Origin: Ilumatobacteraceae bacterium
Lineage (GTDB): Bacteria > Actinomycetota > Acidimicrobiia > Acidimicrobiales > Ilumatobacteraceae
Direction of reading: 5' to 3'
Assembly: GCA_007117775.1 (NCBI GenBank)
Contig: SKFX01000104.1
Location: 1 to 10,897 of the forward strand
Length of the DNA stretch: 10,897 nt
Shown here: one piece after another, positions 1-6,718 of the stretch
Position numbering within the stretch: position 1 is the stretch's first letter
Layout: every line of letters starts with the position of its first letter
Position numbers and translations under genes: made by a program
The notes under the pieces: generated by a model
Told to the model about the DNA's origin: nothing
Database searches by the model: none
Seen by the model: the letters and a program-made list of their open reading frames with translations, nothing else

Positions 1-51
1 ATCGGTCAGGAGATCGGTAAGGAGATCGGCAAGGAGTTGGAGGTGCGATGA
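1..51 (+). CDS. C-terminal tail of an unidentified upstream protein (partial)
   Basis: Frame 1 stays open from the window edge to a TGA at 49-51 and reads IGQEIGKEIGKELEVR. The stop shares the four bases ATGA (48-51) with the start of the next gene, the usual sign of translational coupling within an operon. Of the other two forward frames, one stops at once and the other runs through into the next gene out of frame. The tail is charged and carries two tandem copies of a 12-base unit coding EIGK (10-33). Nothing in 16 residues allows a family assignment. Confidence 0.6.
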   Translation: MGQEIGKEIGKELEVR

Positions 52-635
52 TCGATCGTGAGATCAAGCGTTCGCTTGGCCAGATGATGAAAGGCGTTGA
101 GGTCGTCGCAGCACGCCATGACACCGAGGTGCGCGCCTATACGAGTCATTGGGTGACCCAGGTGAGCTTCGACGAGCCGGTGATCATGGCCAGTGTGTCA
201 CCCAAACACGACACCTATGAGTTGATGGTCGCCTCCGGGGAATTCTCGGTCAGCATCCTCGCCGGAGACCAGATCGCCGAGGGGCAGTACTTCAGCTATC
301 CGGGTCGCAAATTCCACCGGATCGCGAAGGAGTTCCTCGTCGACTGGCCAGATGATCCCGAGGCACCTCCGGTGGTCCCGAACGCCATTGCGTGGTTGCG
401 ATGCTCGATCTTCGATCGGATGATGATGCGAGATCATGAGCTCATGTTCGCTGAGGTGGTCGAGGTGGTGCCGGGTCGCCTTCGCGAAGCACCACTGCTG
501 TATTCGAGTCGGCTCGGATGGCGCGTCGCGGGCGACAATGCACGCCAACGCGGAGTCAGCATCCGAGACGAACTCTTGGACCGTGTCCGCGATGCCGGTT
601 TCGAGGTTGTCGGCGGCGCCGACGATGAGGACTGA
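48..635 (+). CDS. flavin reductase-like FMN-binding domain protein
   Basis: This 195-residue protein resembles the flavin reductase-like, FMN-binding split-barrel family. Members either supply reduced FMN to a partner monooxygenase or act as flavoprotein oxidoreductases, in the cytoplasm. The family pattern is visible in order: an N-terminal helix with a GVEVVAARHD strand (about 16-25), a conserved TSHWVTQVSFDEPVIMASVSPKHDTYELM block (about 32-60) matching the flavin-contacting strands, then SGEFSVSILAGDQ (about 63-75), and AWLRCSIFDRMMMRDHELMFAEVVEV (about 115-140) as the last barrel strands with the D-H pair typical of these folds. The ATG at 48 has GGAGG at 39-43 and overlaps the preceding stop. 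The true partner may be the cut-off upstream gene. The exact substrate cannot be read from the sequence; family membership is fairly sure, specific activity is not. Confidence 0.8.
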   Translation: MIDREIKRSLGQMMKGVEVVAARHDTEVRAYTSHWVTQVSFDEPVIMASVSPKHDTYELMVASGEFSVSILAGDQIAEGQYFSYPGRKFHRIAKEFLVDWPDDPEAPPVVPNAIAWLRCSIFDRMMMRDHELMFAEVVEVVPGRLREAPLLYSSRLGWRVAGDNARQRGVSIRDELLDRVRDAGFEVVGGADDED

Positions 636-666
636 GCAGGCCCGGTCTGCCCGATACGGCTCAGTC
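630..666. terminator. possible bidirectional terminator hairpin between convergent genes
   Basis: GACTGAGC (630-637) and GCTCAGTC (659-666) form a perfect 8-bp inverted repeat around a 21-base loop. Each arm contains the stop codon of one of the two convergent genes (TGA 633-635 forward, TGA 663-661 reverse). There is no T-run, and the match partly arises because both genes end in GAC-TGA-GC, so termination activity is only a possibility. Confidence 0.3.
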
Positions 667-1155
667 GGGTTCCGACGGCTGAGGGAGGGGGCTGATCGTG
701 GTGGCTCGGCAGTTGACGTCGACCCACGCTGAGACGACCTCCACGGGGCTCAACGGCTCCGGAGGAACCTCTGGGACCATCGAATCATCGATATCGGGCC
801 CGATATCGCCGATTCCCTCATCGACGTCGTCGAGGATCGACTCGCCGGCCGGGGCCATGAGCGCCTCGATCAGTGCCTGGAAATCCGACGTCAAGACCGC
901 TGGCACCAGCGGGCTCAACTCCCGGTAGCGCTCGGCGGTCTGCGGGCCGTCGAGTTCCTCGTCGCCGATGGCGAGCATCTCAGTGCAGAACGGGTCGGGC
1001 TCGAGTCGATCGGCGATGACGACCTCCTCGCCGGCGGCGGTATCGGCATGGTCTGAGTCGTCATCGCTGCCACCGCATGCAGCGATGACACCGAAGCTCA
1101 TCGCAACCGCAGCGGCGAGCACGACGCGCCCACCCGGGAGTTGTGATCTCGCCAT
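661..1155 (-). CDS. putative secreted lipoprotein, function unknown
   Basis: From the ATG at 1155 the 164-residue product begins MARSQLPGGR followed by a hydrophobic stretch (11-26) ending in the lipobox VIAAC with Cys27. It should therefore be exported, diacylated at Cys27 and tethered outside the membrane. The mature part starts GGSDDDSD, is strongly acidic throughout and has a second Cys (in VNCRA) close to the C-terminus. A Pro/Glu-rich segment (EVPPEPLSPVEVV) precedes that end. No enzyme motif is visible. A GTG at 1185 would add ten residues containing two Cys, but it gives a worse signal peptide. A -10-like CACACT lies six bases before the 1155 ATG, so I prefer that start. The gene is divergent from the acyl-CoA dehydrogenase. 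It may be a lineage-specific surface protein. Confidence 0.75.
   Translation of the reverse strand: MARSQLPGGRVVLAAAVAMSFGVIAACGGSDDDSDHADTAAGEEVVIADRLEPDPFCTEMLAIGDEELDGPQTAERYRELSPLVPAVLTSDFQALIEALMAPAGESILDDVDEGIGDIGPDIDDSMVPEVPPEPLSPVEVVSAWVDVNCRATTISPLPQPSEPD
789..808. repeat. 20-bp perfect palindrome inside the lipoprotein gene
   Basis: CGATATCGGGCCCGATATCG is a perfect self-complementary 20-mer, with no extension at 788/809. It lies in coding sequence and specifies the DIGPDID part of an acidic Asp/Ile/Gly-rich stretch, so codon choice alone could produce it. A protein-binding or hairpin role is possible but unsupported. Confidence 0.5.
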
Positions 1156-1161
1156 CGGGCA

Positions 1162-1167
1162 AGTGTG
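1162..1167 (-). promoter_or_regulatory. candidate -10 element of the lipoprotein gene
   Basis: On the minus strand CACACT ends six bases before the ATG at 1155. It keeps the A2 and T6 of TANNNT and its position would place the transcript start at or next to the start codon. No convincing -35 is visible. Confidence 0.35.
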
Positions 1168-1212
1168 ACACGATTCGCTCCGCACGCCTCGTCATCGGAC
1201 ATGGCGTTTCAC

Positions 1213-1218
1213 TACGTT
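1213..1218 (+). promoter_or_regulatory. candidate -10 element of the acyl-CoA dehydrogenase gene
   Basis: TACGTT fits TANNNT and ends eight bases before the ATG at 1227, giving a predicted transcript start at about 1225-1227, so a leaderless or near-leaderless message. No Shine-Dalgarno sequence precedes that ATG. The site supports 1227 rather than the upstream in-frame ATG at 1143. Confidence 0.45.
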
Positions 1219-1226
1219 GTCGGGTC

Positions 1227-2429
1227 ATGAGCACGATTGAGACCATGACCACCGAAGAGCAGCGCGTCGCCGCGCTCGTGGACGAACTGTTGGACACCTA
1301 TCCACCGGCCTCGACAGATCCGGTTGAGTTCCTCGGCGCCCAGTTCGACCTCGGACTCGCATGGGTGCACTTTCCCGAAGGTGCCGGCGGTTTGGGTCTG
1401 AATCCGAGGTTGCAGCGCAGCATCAATGAGCGAGTGTTCGCCGCCGGGGCGCCCAATCCGATGTATCGCAACCCGATCGGTTACGGCATGTGCGGTCCGA
1501 CCGTGGTGATGTGGGGCAGTGACGAGCAGAAGCAGCGCTATCTGCGACCGATGTTCACCGGTGAGGAGATCTGGTGTCAGCTGTTCTCTGAGCCGGGCTC
1601 TGGTTCAGACTTCGCCGGACTGTCGGCGCGCGGGGTGCGCGACGGCGACGAGTGGATCGTCAACGGCCAGAAGGTGTGGACCACGCTGGCTCATCTGTCG
1701 CGCTGGGGCCTGTTGGTCGTTCGCACCGACTCCGAGGCCGTCAAGCATGCCGGGCTGACCGCGTTCGTCGTGGATATGGAGGCGCCCGGCGTGGAGGTCC
1801 GACCACTGCGTCAGATGACCGGTGAAGCGGAATTCAACGAGGTGTACTTCACCGACACCCGGATTCCGGACTCCGAACTGCTCGGCCAACCGGGTGATGG
1901 TTGGCGGGTTTCGTTGACCACGCTCATGAACGAGCGTGTCTCGATCGGCGGAACGATCCCAGCCCGCGGTTCAGGGACCATCGGGGCATTGATGCGGGCC
2001 TGGGACGATGCGCCCGAAACCCGACGAGATGCGGCGACCCGCGATGCTGTGATGCGTCTGTGGAGTCGCGCCGAGGTGCTGCGTCTGACCAATATCCGCG
2101 CCAGCCAGAACCGCAAGATGGGTGACCCGGGGCCCGAGGGCTCGATCGCGAAGATGGCCTCGGCGGATCTGAACAAGGCCATTTATGACCAGGTGATGGA
2201 CCTGCTCGGCCCAGAGGCGATGCTCTACGGGAGCTATGAGATGGTCCGCCCAGAGACCGCAATGGGTTCAGATTCTCTCCAGAAGGCGTTCTTGCGTTCT
2301 CGGGCGAATTCGATCGAGGGTGGCACGACCGAGGTCATGAAGAACATCCTGGGCGAGCGGGTCCTCGGCCTGCCAGGCGATGTGCGCGTCGATCGCGAGG
2401 TTCCCTGGAGCGAGGTGCCGCGCAACTGA
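1227..2429 (+). CDS. acyl-CoA dehydrogenase family protein
   Basis: The 400-residue product is a full-length FAD-dependent acyl-CoA dehydrogenase, which introduces an alpha-beta double bond into an acyl-CoA and passes electrons to an ETF. Visible blocks are the N-terminal helical domain (1-115), the FAD/substrate signature CQLFSEPGSGSD (117-128), the beta-domain WIVNGQKVWTTLAH (143-156), and the C-terminal helical domain with MNERVSIGG (234-242). SIEGGTTEVMKNILGERVLGLP (362-383) carries the probable catalytic base Glu364 in the IEGGT position. The start at 1227 gives family-typical length; an ATG at 1143 would add 28 residues overlapping the divergent lipoprotein gene and is unlikely. The chain preference is unknown: IEGGTTEV endings occur both in general FadE enzymes and in steroid side-chain dehydrogenases of actinobacteria. 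It stands alone, without an adjacent beta-oxidation cluster. Confidence 0.9.
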   Translation: MSTIETMTTEEQRVAALVDELLDTYPPASTDPVEFLGAQFDLGLAWVHFPEGAGGLGLNPRLQRSINERVFAAGAPNPMYRNPIGYGMCGPTVVMWGSDEQKQRYLRPMFTGEEIWCQLFSEPGSGSDFAGLSARGVRDGDEWIVNGQKVWTTLAHLSRWGLLVVRTDSEAVKHAGLTAFVVDMEAPGVEVRPLRQMTGEAEFNEVYFTDTRIPDSELLGQPGDGWRVSLTTLMNERVSIGGTIPARGSGTIGALMRAWDDAPETRRDAATRDAVMRLWSRAEVLRLTNIRASQNRKMGDPGPEGSIAKMASADLNKAIYDQVMDLLGPEAMLYGSYEMVRPETAMGSDSLQKAFLRSRANSIEGGTTEVMKNILGERVLGLPGDVRVDREVPWSEVPRN

Positions 2430-2436
2430 TCCGATC

Positions 2437-2464
2437 CGCTCGGGTCACCGGTTCCACCCGGGCG
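2437..2464. terminator. candidate bidirectional terminator hairpin
   Basis: CGCTCGGGT (2437-2445) pairs with ACCCGGGCG (2456-2464): nine pairs including one G-U, closing a ten-base loop. It lies between the convergent stops of the acyl-CoA dehydrogenase and ispH genes. There is no U-tract on either side, which is common for high-GC actinobacterial hairpins but lowers certainty. Confidence 0.5.
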
Positions 2465-2488
2465 ACTCGATTGATGGTCGCGGCGGGT

Positions 2489-3523
2489 TCAGTCTGTTAA
2501 CGCCGCGAGCACATCGCTGGCGTGGAGTTCACGATCATCGATACGCGGACGGTCGCTCAACGATCCGCCGACCAACACCGTGCAGATCTCACCGACGACC
2601 TGCTGGAGTTGGCGGATCTCACGCGGTGGCGGGAAGTACTCGTCTTCAGTGGTGACATGCACCGGCTCCACGCCTGCTGTTGGCTGCAGCCGCTGGATCA
2701 CGGCATCGACCAGTTCCTCGGGGGCGGACGCGCCGGCGGTGACGCCGACGACCCCTGCGAGTGTGTCGGGGAGCTCCTCGGGGCTGTTGATCCGGTACAC
2801 CTCACGGCAGCCGGCCTCCCGTGCGAGTTTCTCGAGGGCGCGGGTGTTCGATGAGTTCGCTGAGCCGATCACGATGACCACATCACAGCGATCGGCCATG
2901 GCGCCGAGGGCGGCCTGACGGTTCGTGGTGGCGAAACATAGATCGCTTCGTCCCGGGGTCCACACATCGGGGAACCGCTCGGCGACCCGCACCGCGACAT
3001 CATCCCAATCGCGGTGCGACAGCGTCGTCTGCGCGAGCAGAGCGACTGGTTCGCGGAACTCTTCGAGGGCATCGACCTCAGCGACCGTCTCGACGCGCGA
3101 AATTGCCGCCGGTGCGACGGCCATGGTGCCAATCGCCTCCTCGTGGCCCTCATGGCCGACATAGATGATCCGGTAGCCCTTGGCCGATCGAACTTTCACC
3201 TCATGATGCACCTTGGTGACCAGCGGGCAGACACTGTCGACGACATAGGCGCCGCGTGCACGGGCCAGCGCAACCACCTCGGGTGCCGAACCATGGGCGG
3301 AGAGCATGATCGGGCGACCTTCGGGCACCTCGGAGACATCGTCGACGAATACGACGCCGAGCCGCTCGAAGCGTTCCACCACCAGTTGGTTGTGGACGAT
3401 CTCGTGATAGCAGTACACCGGTGTCTCGAAGGCCCGGACCATCCACGCCAGTGCCTTGATGGCCATCTCGACGCCGGCACAAAAGCCCCGCGGTTCCGCC
3501 AGGAGAACTTTGTCGACTGCCAT
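2489..3523 (-). CDS. ispH: 4-hydroxy-3-methylbut-2-enyl diphosphate reductase (IspH/LytB)
   Basis: This is the last enzyme of the MEP (non-mevalonate) pathway. It is a cytoplasmic [4Fe-4S] enzyme that reduces HMBPP to isopentenyl and dimethylallyl diphosphate. The three cluster cysteines are in standard contexts: PRGFC15AGV, DSVC99PLVTKVHHEV and SDLC196FATTNRQAA. Substrate-site motifs are also present: HEIVHN (40-45), SAHGSAP (75-81), GHEGHEEAIGT (123-133) with the proton-relay Glu129, QTTLS (165-169), and the SANSSNT run (about 225-231). The family's usual end (near EDEYFPPPREIR) is followed by roughly 35 further residues, so the 344-residue chain is longer than typical. Convergent with the acyl-CoA dehydrogenase and divergent from the DUF512 gene, it is a single-gene unit. 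A TAACCT hexamer lies nine bases before the ATG and no Shine-Dalgarno is seen. Identification is very secure. Confidence 0.97.
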   Translation of the reverse strand: MAVDKVLLAEPRGFCAGVEMAIKALAWMVRAFETPVYCYHEIVHNQLVVERFERLGVVFVDDVSEVPEGRPIMLSAHGSAPEVVALARARGAYVVDSVCPLVTKVHHEVKVRSAKGYRIIYVGHEGHEEAIGTMAVAPAAISRVETVAEVDALEEFREPVALLAQTTLSHRDWDDVAVRVAERFPDVWTPGRSDLCFATTNRQAALGAMADRCDVVIVIGSANSSNTRALEKLAREAGCREVYRINSPEELPDTLAGVVGVTAGASAPEELVDAVIQRLQPTAGVEPVHVTTEDEYFPPPREIRQLQQVVGEICTVLVGGSLSDRPRIDDRELHASDVLAALTD

Positions 3524-3530
3524 GACCGTC

Positions 3531-3563
3531 TCAGGTTACCGCCGCTGGTCACCGCTAGCCTGA
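3531..3563. promoter_or_regulatory. back-to-back candidate promoters for ispH and the DUF512-der operon
   Basis: Within the 47-base divergent gap, TAACCTGA (minus strand, 3538-3531) and TAGCCTGA (plus strand, 3556-3563) form a 7-of-8 inverted repeat. Each hexamer ends nine bases before its own ATG (3523 and 3571). The hexamers are 17 bases apart, so each -10 falls exactly where the other promoter's -35 would lie. Neither start codon has a Shine-Dalgarno sequence, which fits leaderless or nearly leaderless messages. The same symmetry could instead be an operator. Confidence 0.5.
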
Positions 3564-3570
3564 ACAGACC

Positions 3571-4983
3571 ATGACTTCGGCACCGGCACCTCCGCGGGTC
3601 GTCGCCGTTCGCAGCGAATCGGTCGCAGCACTCGCCGGCGTGCTCGCCGGAGACGAGATCCTTCGCGTGAACGGCGCGGCGCCGCGCGACATCATCGAAT
3701 GGTCGCTCGCCGCCGATGAGGCTGAGGTCTCGCTCGATCTGCGGCGCGGATCGACACTGGTGGAGGTCGAGATCGACAAGCGTGCCGGCGAACCGCTCGG
3801 TATCGAGATCGAGAGTGCGGTCTTCGACCGGGTGCAGACCTGCGATAACCACTGCGAGTTCTGTTTCATCTATCAGCTGCCCAAGGGCCTGCGGCGCAGT
3901 CTGTATCTCAAAGACGATGACTACCGTTTGAGCTTCCTGTACGGCAACTTCACCACGTTGACCCGATTCACCGAGGCTGACCTCGAGCGGGTCGTGACCG
4001 AACGCCTGTCACCGCTGAACGTCAGCATCCACTCGACGGACCATGATCTGCGCATCCGGATGCTGCGGAACCGGCGGGGCGGTATGTCATTGCGCTGGAT
4101 CTCCGCGTTGCTCGATCACGGGATCGACCTGCGGGCCCAGATCGTCGTATGCCCCGGCGTCAACGACGCCGACGCGCTCGACGCGACGCTGGCGGGGATC
4201 CTCGACCGTTTCGGTGGGGTCTCATCGATCGCGGTGGTGCCACTCGGTATCTCGAAGTTCAACCCTGAGGCGGCCATGCGGCCTCACAGCCGTGACGAGG
4301 CAGCAGCGGTGATCGACATCGTGGAGGCCTGGCAGCCCGTCTTCGAGACCGTCGTCGGCCGCCCGGTCGTGTACGCGGCAGACGAGTACTACCTGTTGGC
4401 CGGTCGTGACTTCCCGGCAGCCGACACCTATGGCGAGTTCGAGATGCACGAGGACGGCATCGGCATGGCCAGGGCCTTCGAGGCCGAGTTCCACGGCAGT
4501 GCGTCCTCGGTGCGCTCGACGCGTGACGGGTTTTTCGCGGCGGTGGATCTCCCGACCAATCCAGCGGCCTATACCGGTCTGCGAAGCCGTGGTTCGTCCT
4601 GTGGAGCCGAGGTCCCCGGGGCGACCCCGGTCAGTATCGGTGTGGGTCCGTCGGCCCCCATTGGGGTCCTCACCTCTCAGATGGGGGCACGGGTGCTGTC
4701 ACCCTTGATCGAGGGCCTCGGACGCGATGATGTGCGAATCATCGCCGTCGAGAACCGGTTCTTCGGTGGCACCACGTCAGTGACCGGTCTATTGACCGGT
4801 TCCGATCTGTGCCGGGTCCTGAGCGAGGAGCCCGAGCGGCACCGTTATCTGCTCCCCGACGTCTGTCTGTCAGAGGACGGCAGATTCCTCGATGAGCTGA
4901 CCATCGCCGATCTGCCGCGACCTGTCGAGGTTGTTGCCACCGACGGTGTGTCGCTGCGAGACGCATTGGAGCCGGTTCGATGA
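3571..4983 (+). CDS. PDZ-like/DUF512 putative FeS oxidoreductase (radical-SAM-like)
   Basis: The 470-residue product has the architecture of the DUF512 family, described in cyanobacteria as a putative FeS-containing oxidoreductase. Residues about 9-70 form a PDZ-like domain (ALAGVLAGDEILRVNG). It is followed by a CX3CX2C cluster motif C91-DNH-C95-EF-C98, the arrangement used by radical SAM enzymes, inside the conserved block TCDNHCEFCFIYQLPKGLR. A TIM-barrel-like region follows (SIHSTD, RAQIVVCPGVND, AVVPLGISKFN). The C-terminal DUF512 region contains VENRFFGGTTSVTGLLTGSDL, nearly invariant in the family. No reaction is known. The last four bases overlap the start of der (ATGA 4980-4983), and the same DUF512-der adjacency is known in Firmicutes, which points to a role connected with ribosome assembly or its FeS-dependent modification. 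This role is inference; family membership is clear. Confidence 0.88.
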   Translation: MTSAPAPPRVVAVRSESVAALAGVLAGDEILRVNGAAPRDIIEWSLAADEAEVSLDLRRGSTLVEVEIDKRAGEPLGIEIESAVFDRVQTCDNHCEFCFIYQLPKGLRRSLYLKDDDYRLSFLYGNFTTLTRFTEADLERVVTERLSPLNVSIHSTDHDLRIRMLRNRRGGMSLRWISALLDHGIDLRAQIVVCPGVNDADALDATLAGILDRFGGVSSIAVVPLGISKFNPEAAMRPHSRDEAAAVIDIVEAWQPVFETVVGRPVVYAADEYYLLAGRDFPAADTYGEFEMHEDGIGMARAFEAEFHGSASSVRSTRDGFFAAVDLPTNPAAYTGLRSRGSSCGAEVPGATPVSIGVGPSAPIGVLTSQMGARVLSPLIEGLGRDDVRIIAVENRFFGGTTSVTGLLTGSDLCRVLSEEPERHRYLLPDVCLSEDGRFLDELTIADLPRPVEVVATDGVSLRDALEPVR

Positions 4984-6356
4984 GCACTCCTGGATCCCTC
5001 GGCACCGTGGTGATCGTCGGTCGGCCGAACGTGGGCAAGAGCACGTTGTTCAACCGTGTGGTCGGTGGCCAGGTCGCGATCGTCGAGGATCGGCCGGGAA
5101 TCACCCGCGATCGCAAGGAGCACGAAGCCGAGTGGTTGGGGAATCACTTCACGGTGATCGACACCGGGGGATGGATGCCCGGTGGCAGCGAACTCGACGC
5201 CAAGGTGTCCAAACAGGTTGAATCGGCGGTCTCAGCCGCCGATGTGGTGCTATTCGTGGTCGATGCGGCCACCGGTGTGCTCGATGAGGATGAAGCGATC
5301 GCGAACTGGCTTCGGCGCGGTCGGCATTCGACGGTCCTGGTCGCCAATAAGGCCGATAACGATCGACGTGAGGACGAGCGGTGGCAGTTTCTGTCGCTTG
5401 GTCTCGGGGATCCGGTGCCGGTCAGCGCCCTGCACGGCCGGCGCGCCGGGGACCTGCTCGATATCGTCATCGAGCACCTCGGCCAGCGCGTGCTCGACGG
5501 TGCCGACGAGGAATCAGCGGACGATCCCGATGGTGCCGTGATCGACGACGATGGGGTCCTCGACGGTGCGAGCGAGGTGATCGATGCGCCGCGTGTCGCC
5601 ATCGTCGGTCGACCGAACGTGGGTAAGAGCACCTTGTTCAACCGCCTGGTGGGCTCGGAGCGCTCTGTGGTGCATGATCTCGCCGGGACCACCCGGGACT
5701 CGGTCGACACCGTGGTTGAGACCGATGACGGGCCGCTGGTGTTCGTGGACACTGCGGGCATGCGTCGCAAGGCCCGGATCGATGACTCCGCCGAGTACTA
5801 CTCCCTGGTGCGTGCACTGCGCTCGATCGATGATGCCGATATCGCGCTGTTGGTGATCGATGCAGTCGAAGGGGTGACCGGCCAAGACCAGCGTCTCGCC
5901 GAGCGCGTCGATGCTGCGGGCTGTCCGATTGTGGTGCTGCTCAACAAATGGGAGACCATTGACGATGTCGAGCGGCGTGAGGCGGTGGTCGCTGAGACTC
6001 GTCGCAAGCTCGGGTTCCTCGGTGATCCGCCGGTACTCAGGATTTCGGCATTGACCGGCAAGGGCGTCCATCGCCTCCGCCCGATTCTCGCTGAAGCCAT
6101 CGGCCAATACCATCGCCGGGTGCCGACACGCTCGGTCAATGAGGTGCTCGCGGCCGCCCAGCAGCGTCAGCCCGCCCCCGATGGTGCGCGGGTGCTCTAT
6201 GCGGTGCAGGGGGCGGCGGAACCGCCGACGTTCACCCTGTTCGTGAATCGTGAACTCCGTCGTGATTACCTGCGGTACCTGGAGCGGTCACTGCGCGAGG
6301 CATTCGAATTCGGATCCACGCCGCTGAAGTTGCGGGTGCGACGACGCGGAGGCTGA
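4980..6356 (+). CDS. der: ribosome biogenesis GTPase Der (EngA)
   Basis: Der is the double-GTPase factor required for 50S subunit maturation. Both G domains are complete in this 458-residue protein. The first has G1 GRPNVGKS (14-21), G3 DTGG (61-64) and G4 NKAD (123-126). The second has G1 GRPNVGKS (210-217), G3 DTAG (257-260) and G4 NKWE (322-325). They are joined by a very acidic linker (about 172-203), and the KH-like RNA-binding domain follows (about 380-456), ending in basic LRVRRRGG. The two G1 regions are also strikingly alike at DNA level (around 5012 and 5600), reflecting the domain duplication. The ATG lies in an ATGA overlap with the DUF512 gene and has GGAG at 4968-4971. It is followed directly by the small zinc-ribbon gene. 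Identification is essentially certain. Confidence 0.97.
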   Translation: MSTPGSLGTVVIVGRPNVGKSTLFNRVVGGQVAIVEDRPGITRDRKEHEAEWLGNHFTVIDTGGWMPGGSELDAKVSKQVESAVSAADVVLFVVDAATGVLDEDEAIANWLRRGRHSTVLVANKADNDRREDERWQFLSLGLGDPVPVSALHGRRAGDLLDIVIEHLGQRVLDGADEESADDPDGAVIDDDGVLDGASEVIDAPRVAIVGRPNVGKSTLFNRLVGSERSVVHDLAGTTRDSVDTVVETDDGPLVFVDTAGMRRKARIDDSAEYYSLVRALRSIDDADIALLVIDAVEGVTGQDQRLAERVDAAGCPIVVLLNKWETIDDVERREAVVAETRRKLGFLGDPPVLRISALTGKGVHRLRPILAEAIGQYHRRVPTRSVNEVLAAAQQRQPAPDGARVLYAVQGAAEPPTFTLFVNRELRRDYLRYLERSLREAFEFGSTPLKLRVRRRGG

Positions 6357-6358
6357 TG

Positions 6359-6568
6359 ATGCCCTGGTGTGAGCCGTGTGCGAAATACTGGACGCCGACG
6401 GCGATGGACGTCGATGGGCATTGTCCGCGCTGTGGCAGTGATATCGATGCGGTCACGGTCAAGGCCGACGAACGCCTCCAGGATGAGCGTGCTCCGTGGC
6501 ATTTCAAACTGCTCGTCGTTGCGTTGGTGGTCTATCTCGGCTGGCGATTCATTGAGATCTTCATCTGA
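6359..6568 (+). CDS. small zinc-ribbon protein with C-terminal membrane helix
   Basis: This 69-residue protein combines a four-cysteine zinc ribbon at the N-terminus (C4-x2-C7 and C22-x2-C25, in PWCEPC and HCPRC) with a single C-terminal hydrophobic helix (about 46-69, LLVVALVVYLGWRFIEIFI). It is probably a tail-anchored cytoplasmic metal-ribbon protein. The gene starts right at the der stop: ATGs occur at 6356 (overlapping the stop) and 6359. GGAGG at 6348-6352 is better spaced (six bases) for the second, which I chose. The tight coupling suggests co-expression with der and the DUF512 gene. No function is known to me. It is short, but the Cys pattern, TM helix, SD and spacing together make a real gene likely. 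Confidence 0.8.
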   Translation: MPWCEPCAKYWTPTAMDVDGHCPRCGSDIDAVTVKADERLQDERAPWHFKLLVVALVVYLGWRFIEIFI

Positions 6569-6579
6569 GATGGGCGATG

Positions 6580-6597
6580 GATCGGTGCGATCGGTGC
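6580..6597 (+). repeat. 9-bp tandem duplication upstream of tRNA-Pro
   Basis: GATCGGTGC occurs twice in direct succession (6580-6588, 6589-6597) in the 72-base gap between the zinc-ribbon gene and the tRNA. It is probably slippage; it lies just upstream of the tRNA promoter region, so an activator site is conceivable but unsupported. Confidence 0.35.
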
Positions 6598-6623
6598 ACG
6601 GACCGTCTGGCGCGGATCGCCGG

Positions 6624-6629
6624 TAGTAT
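6624..6629 (+). promoter_or_regulatory. candidate -10 element of tRNA-Pro
   Basis: TAGTAT matches the bacterial -10 consensus well and ends eleven bases before the mature tRNA 5' end, leaving a very short 5' leader for RNase P. A weak -35 would fall near 6601 (GACCGT, 17-base spacer). Confidence 0.5.
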
Positions 6630-6640
6630 TCGCAACGTCA

Positions 6641-6718
6641 CGGGCTGTGGCGCAGCTTGGTTAGCGCGCTTGACTGGGGGTCAAGAGGCCGGGAGTTCAA
6701 ATCTCCCCAGCCCGACCA
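6641..6718 (+). tRNA. tRNA-Pro (anticodon GGG)
   Basis: A complete cloverleaf folds. The acceptor stem CGGGCTG (6641-6647) pairs with CAGCCCG (6708-6714). The D arm is GCGC-AGCTTGGTTA-GCGC, and the anticodon stem is CTTGA/TCAAG around loop CTGGGGG with anticodon GGG at 6676-6678. The variable region is AGGCC, and the T arm is GGGAG/CTCCC around TTCAAAT. The C1-G72 pair and A73 are known bacterial proline identity features. The 3' CCA is encoded (6716-6718). It reads CCC (and CCU by wobble). It is a single gene followed directly by a terminator hairpin. Confidence 0.98.

Noticed and set aside
1143..1226. Longer start for the acyl-CoA dehydrogenase
   Set aside because: It adds 28 non-homologous residues, overlaps the divergent lipoprotein start and would leave no room for a promoter.
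3014..3574. Long forward frame opposite ispH
   Set aside because: It is antisense to an unmistakable ispH and has no domain; a codon-position shadow.
5012..5645. Near-identical DNA repeats around 5012 and 5600
   Set aside because: They are the two G1 (P-loop) regions of Der, an ancient domain duplication, and not a mobile or recent repeat.
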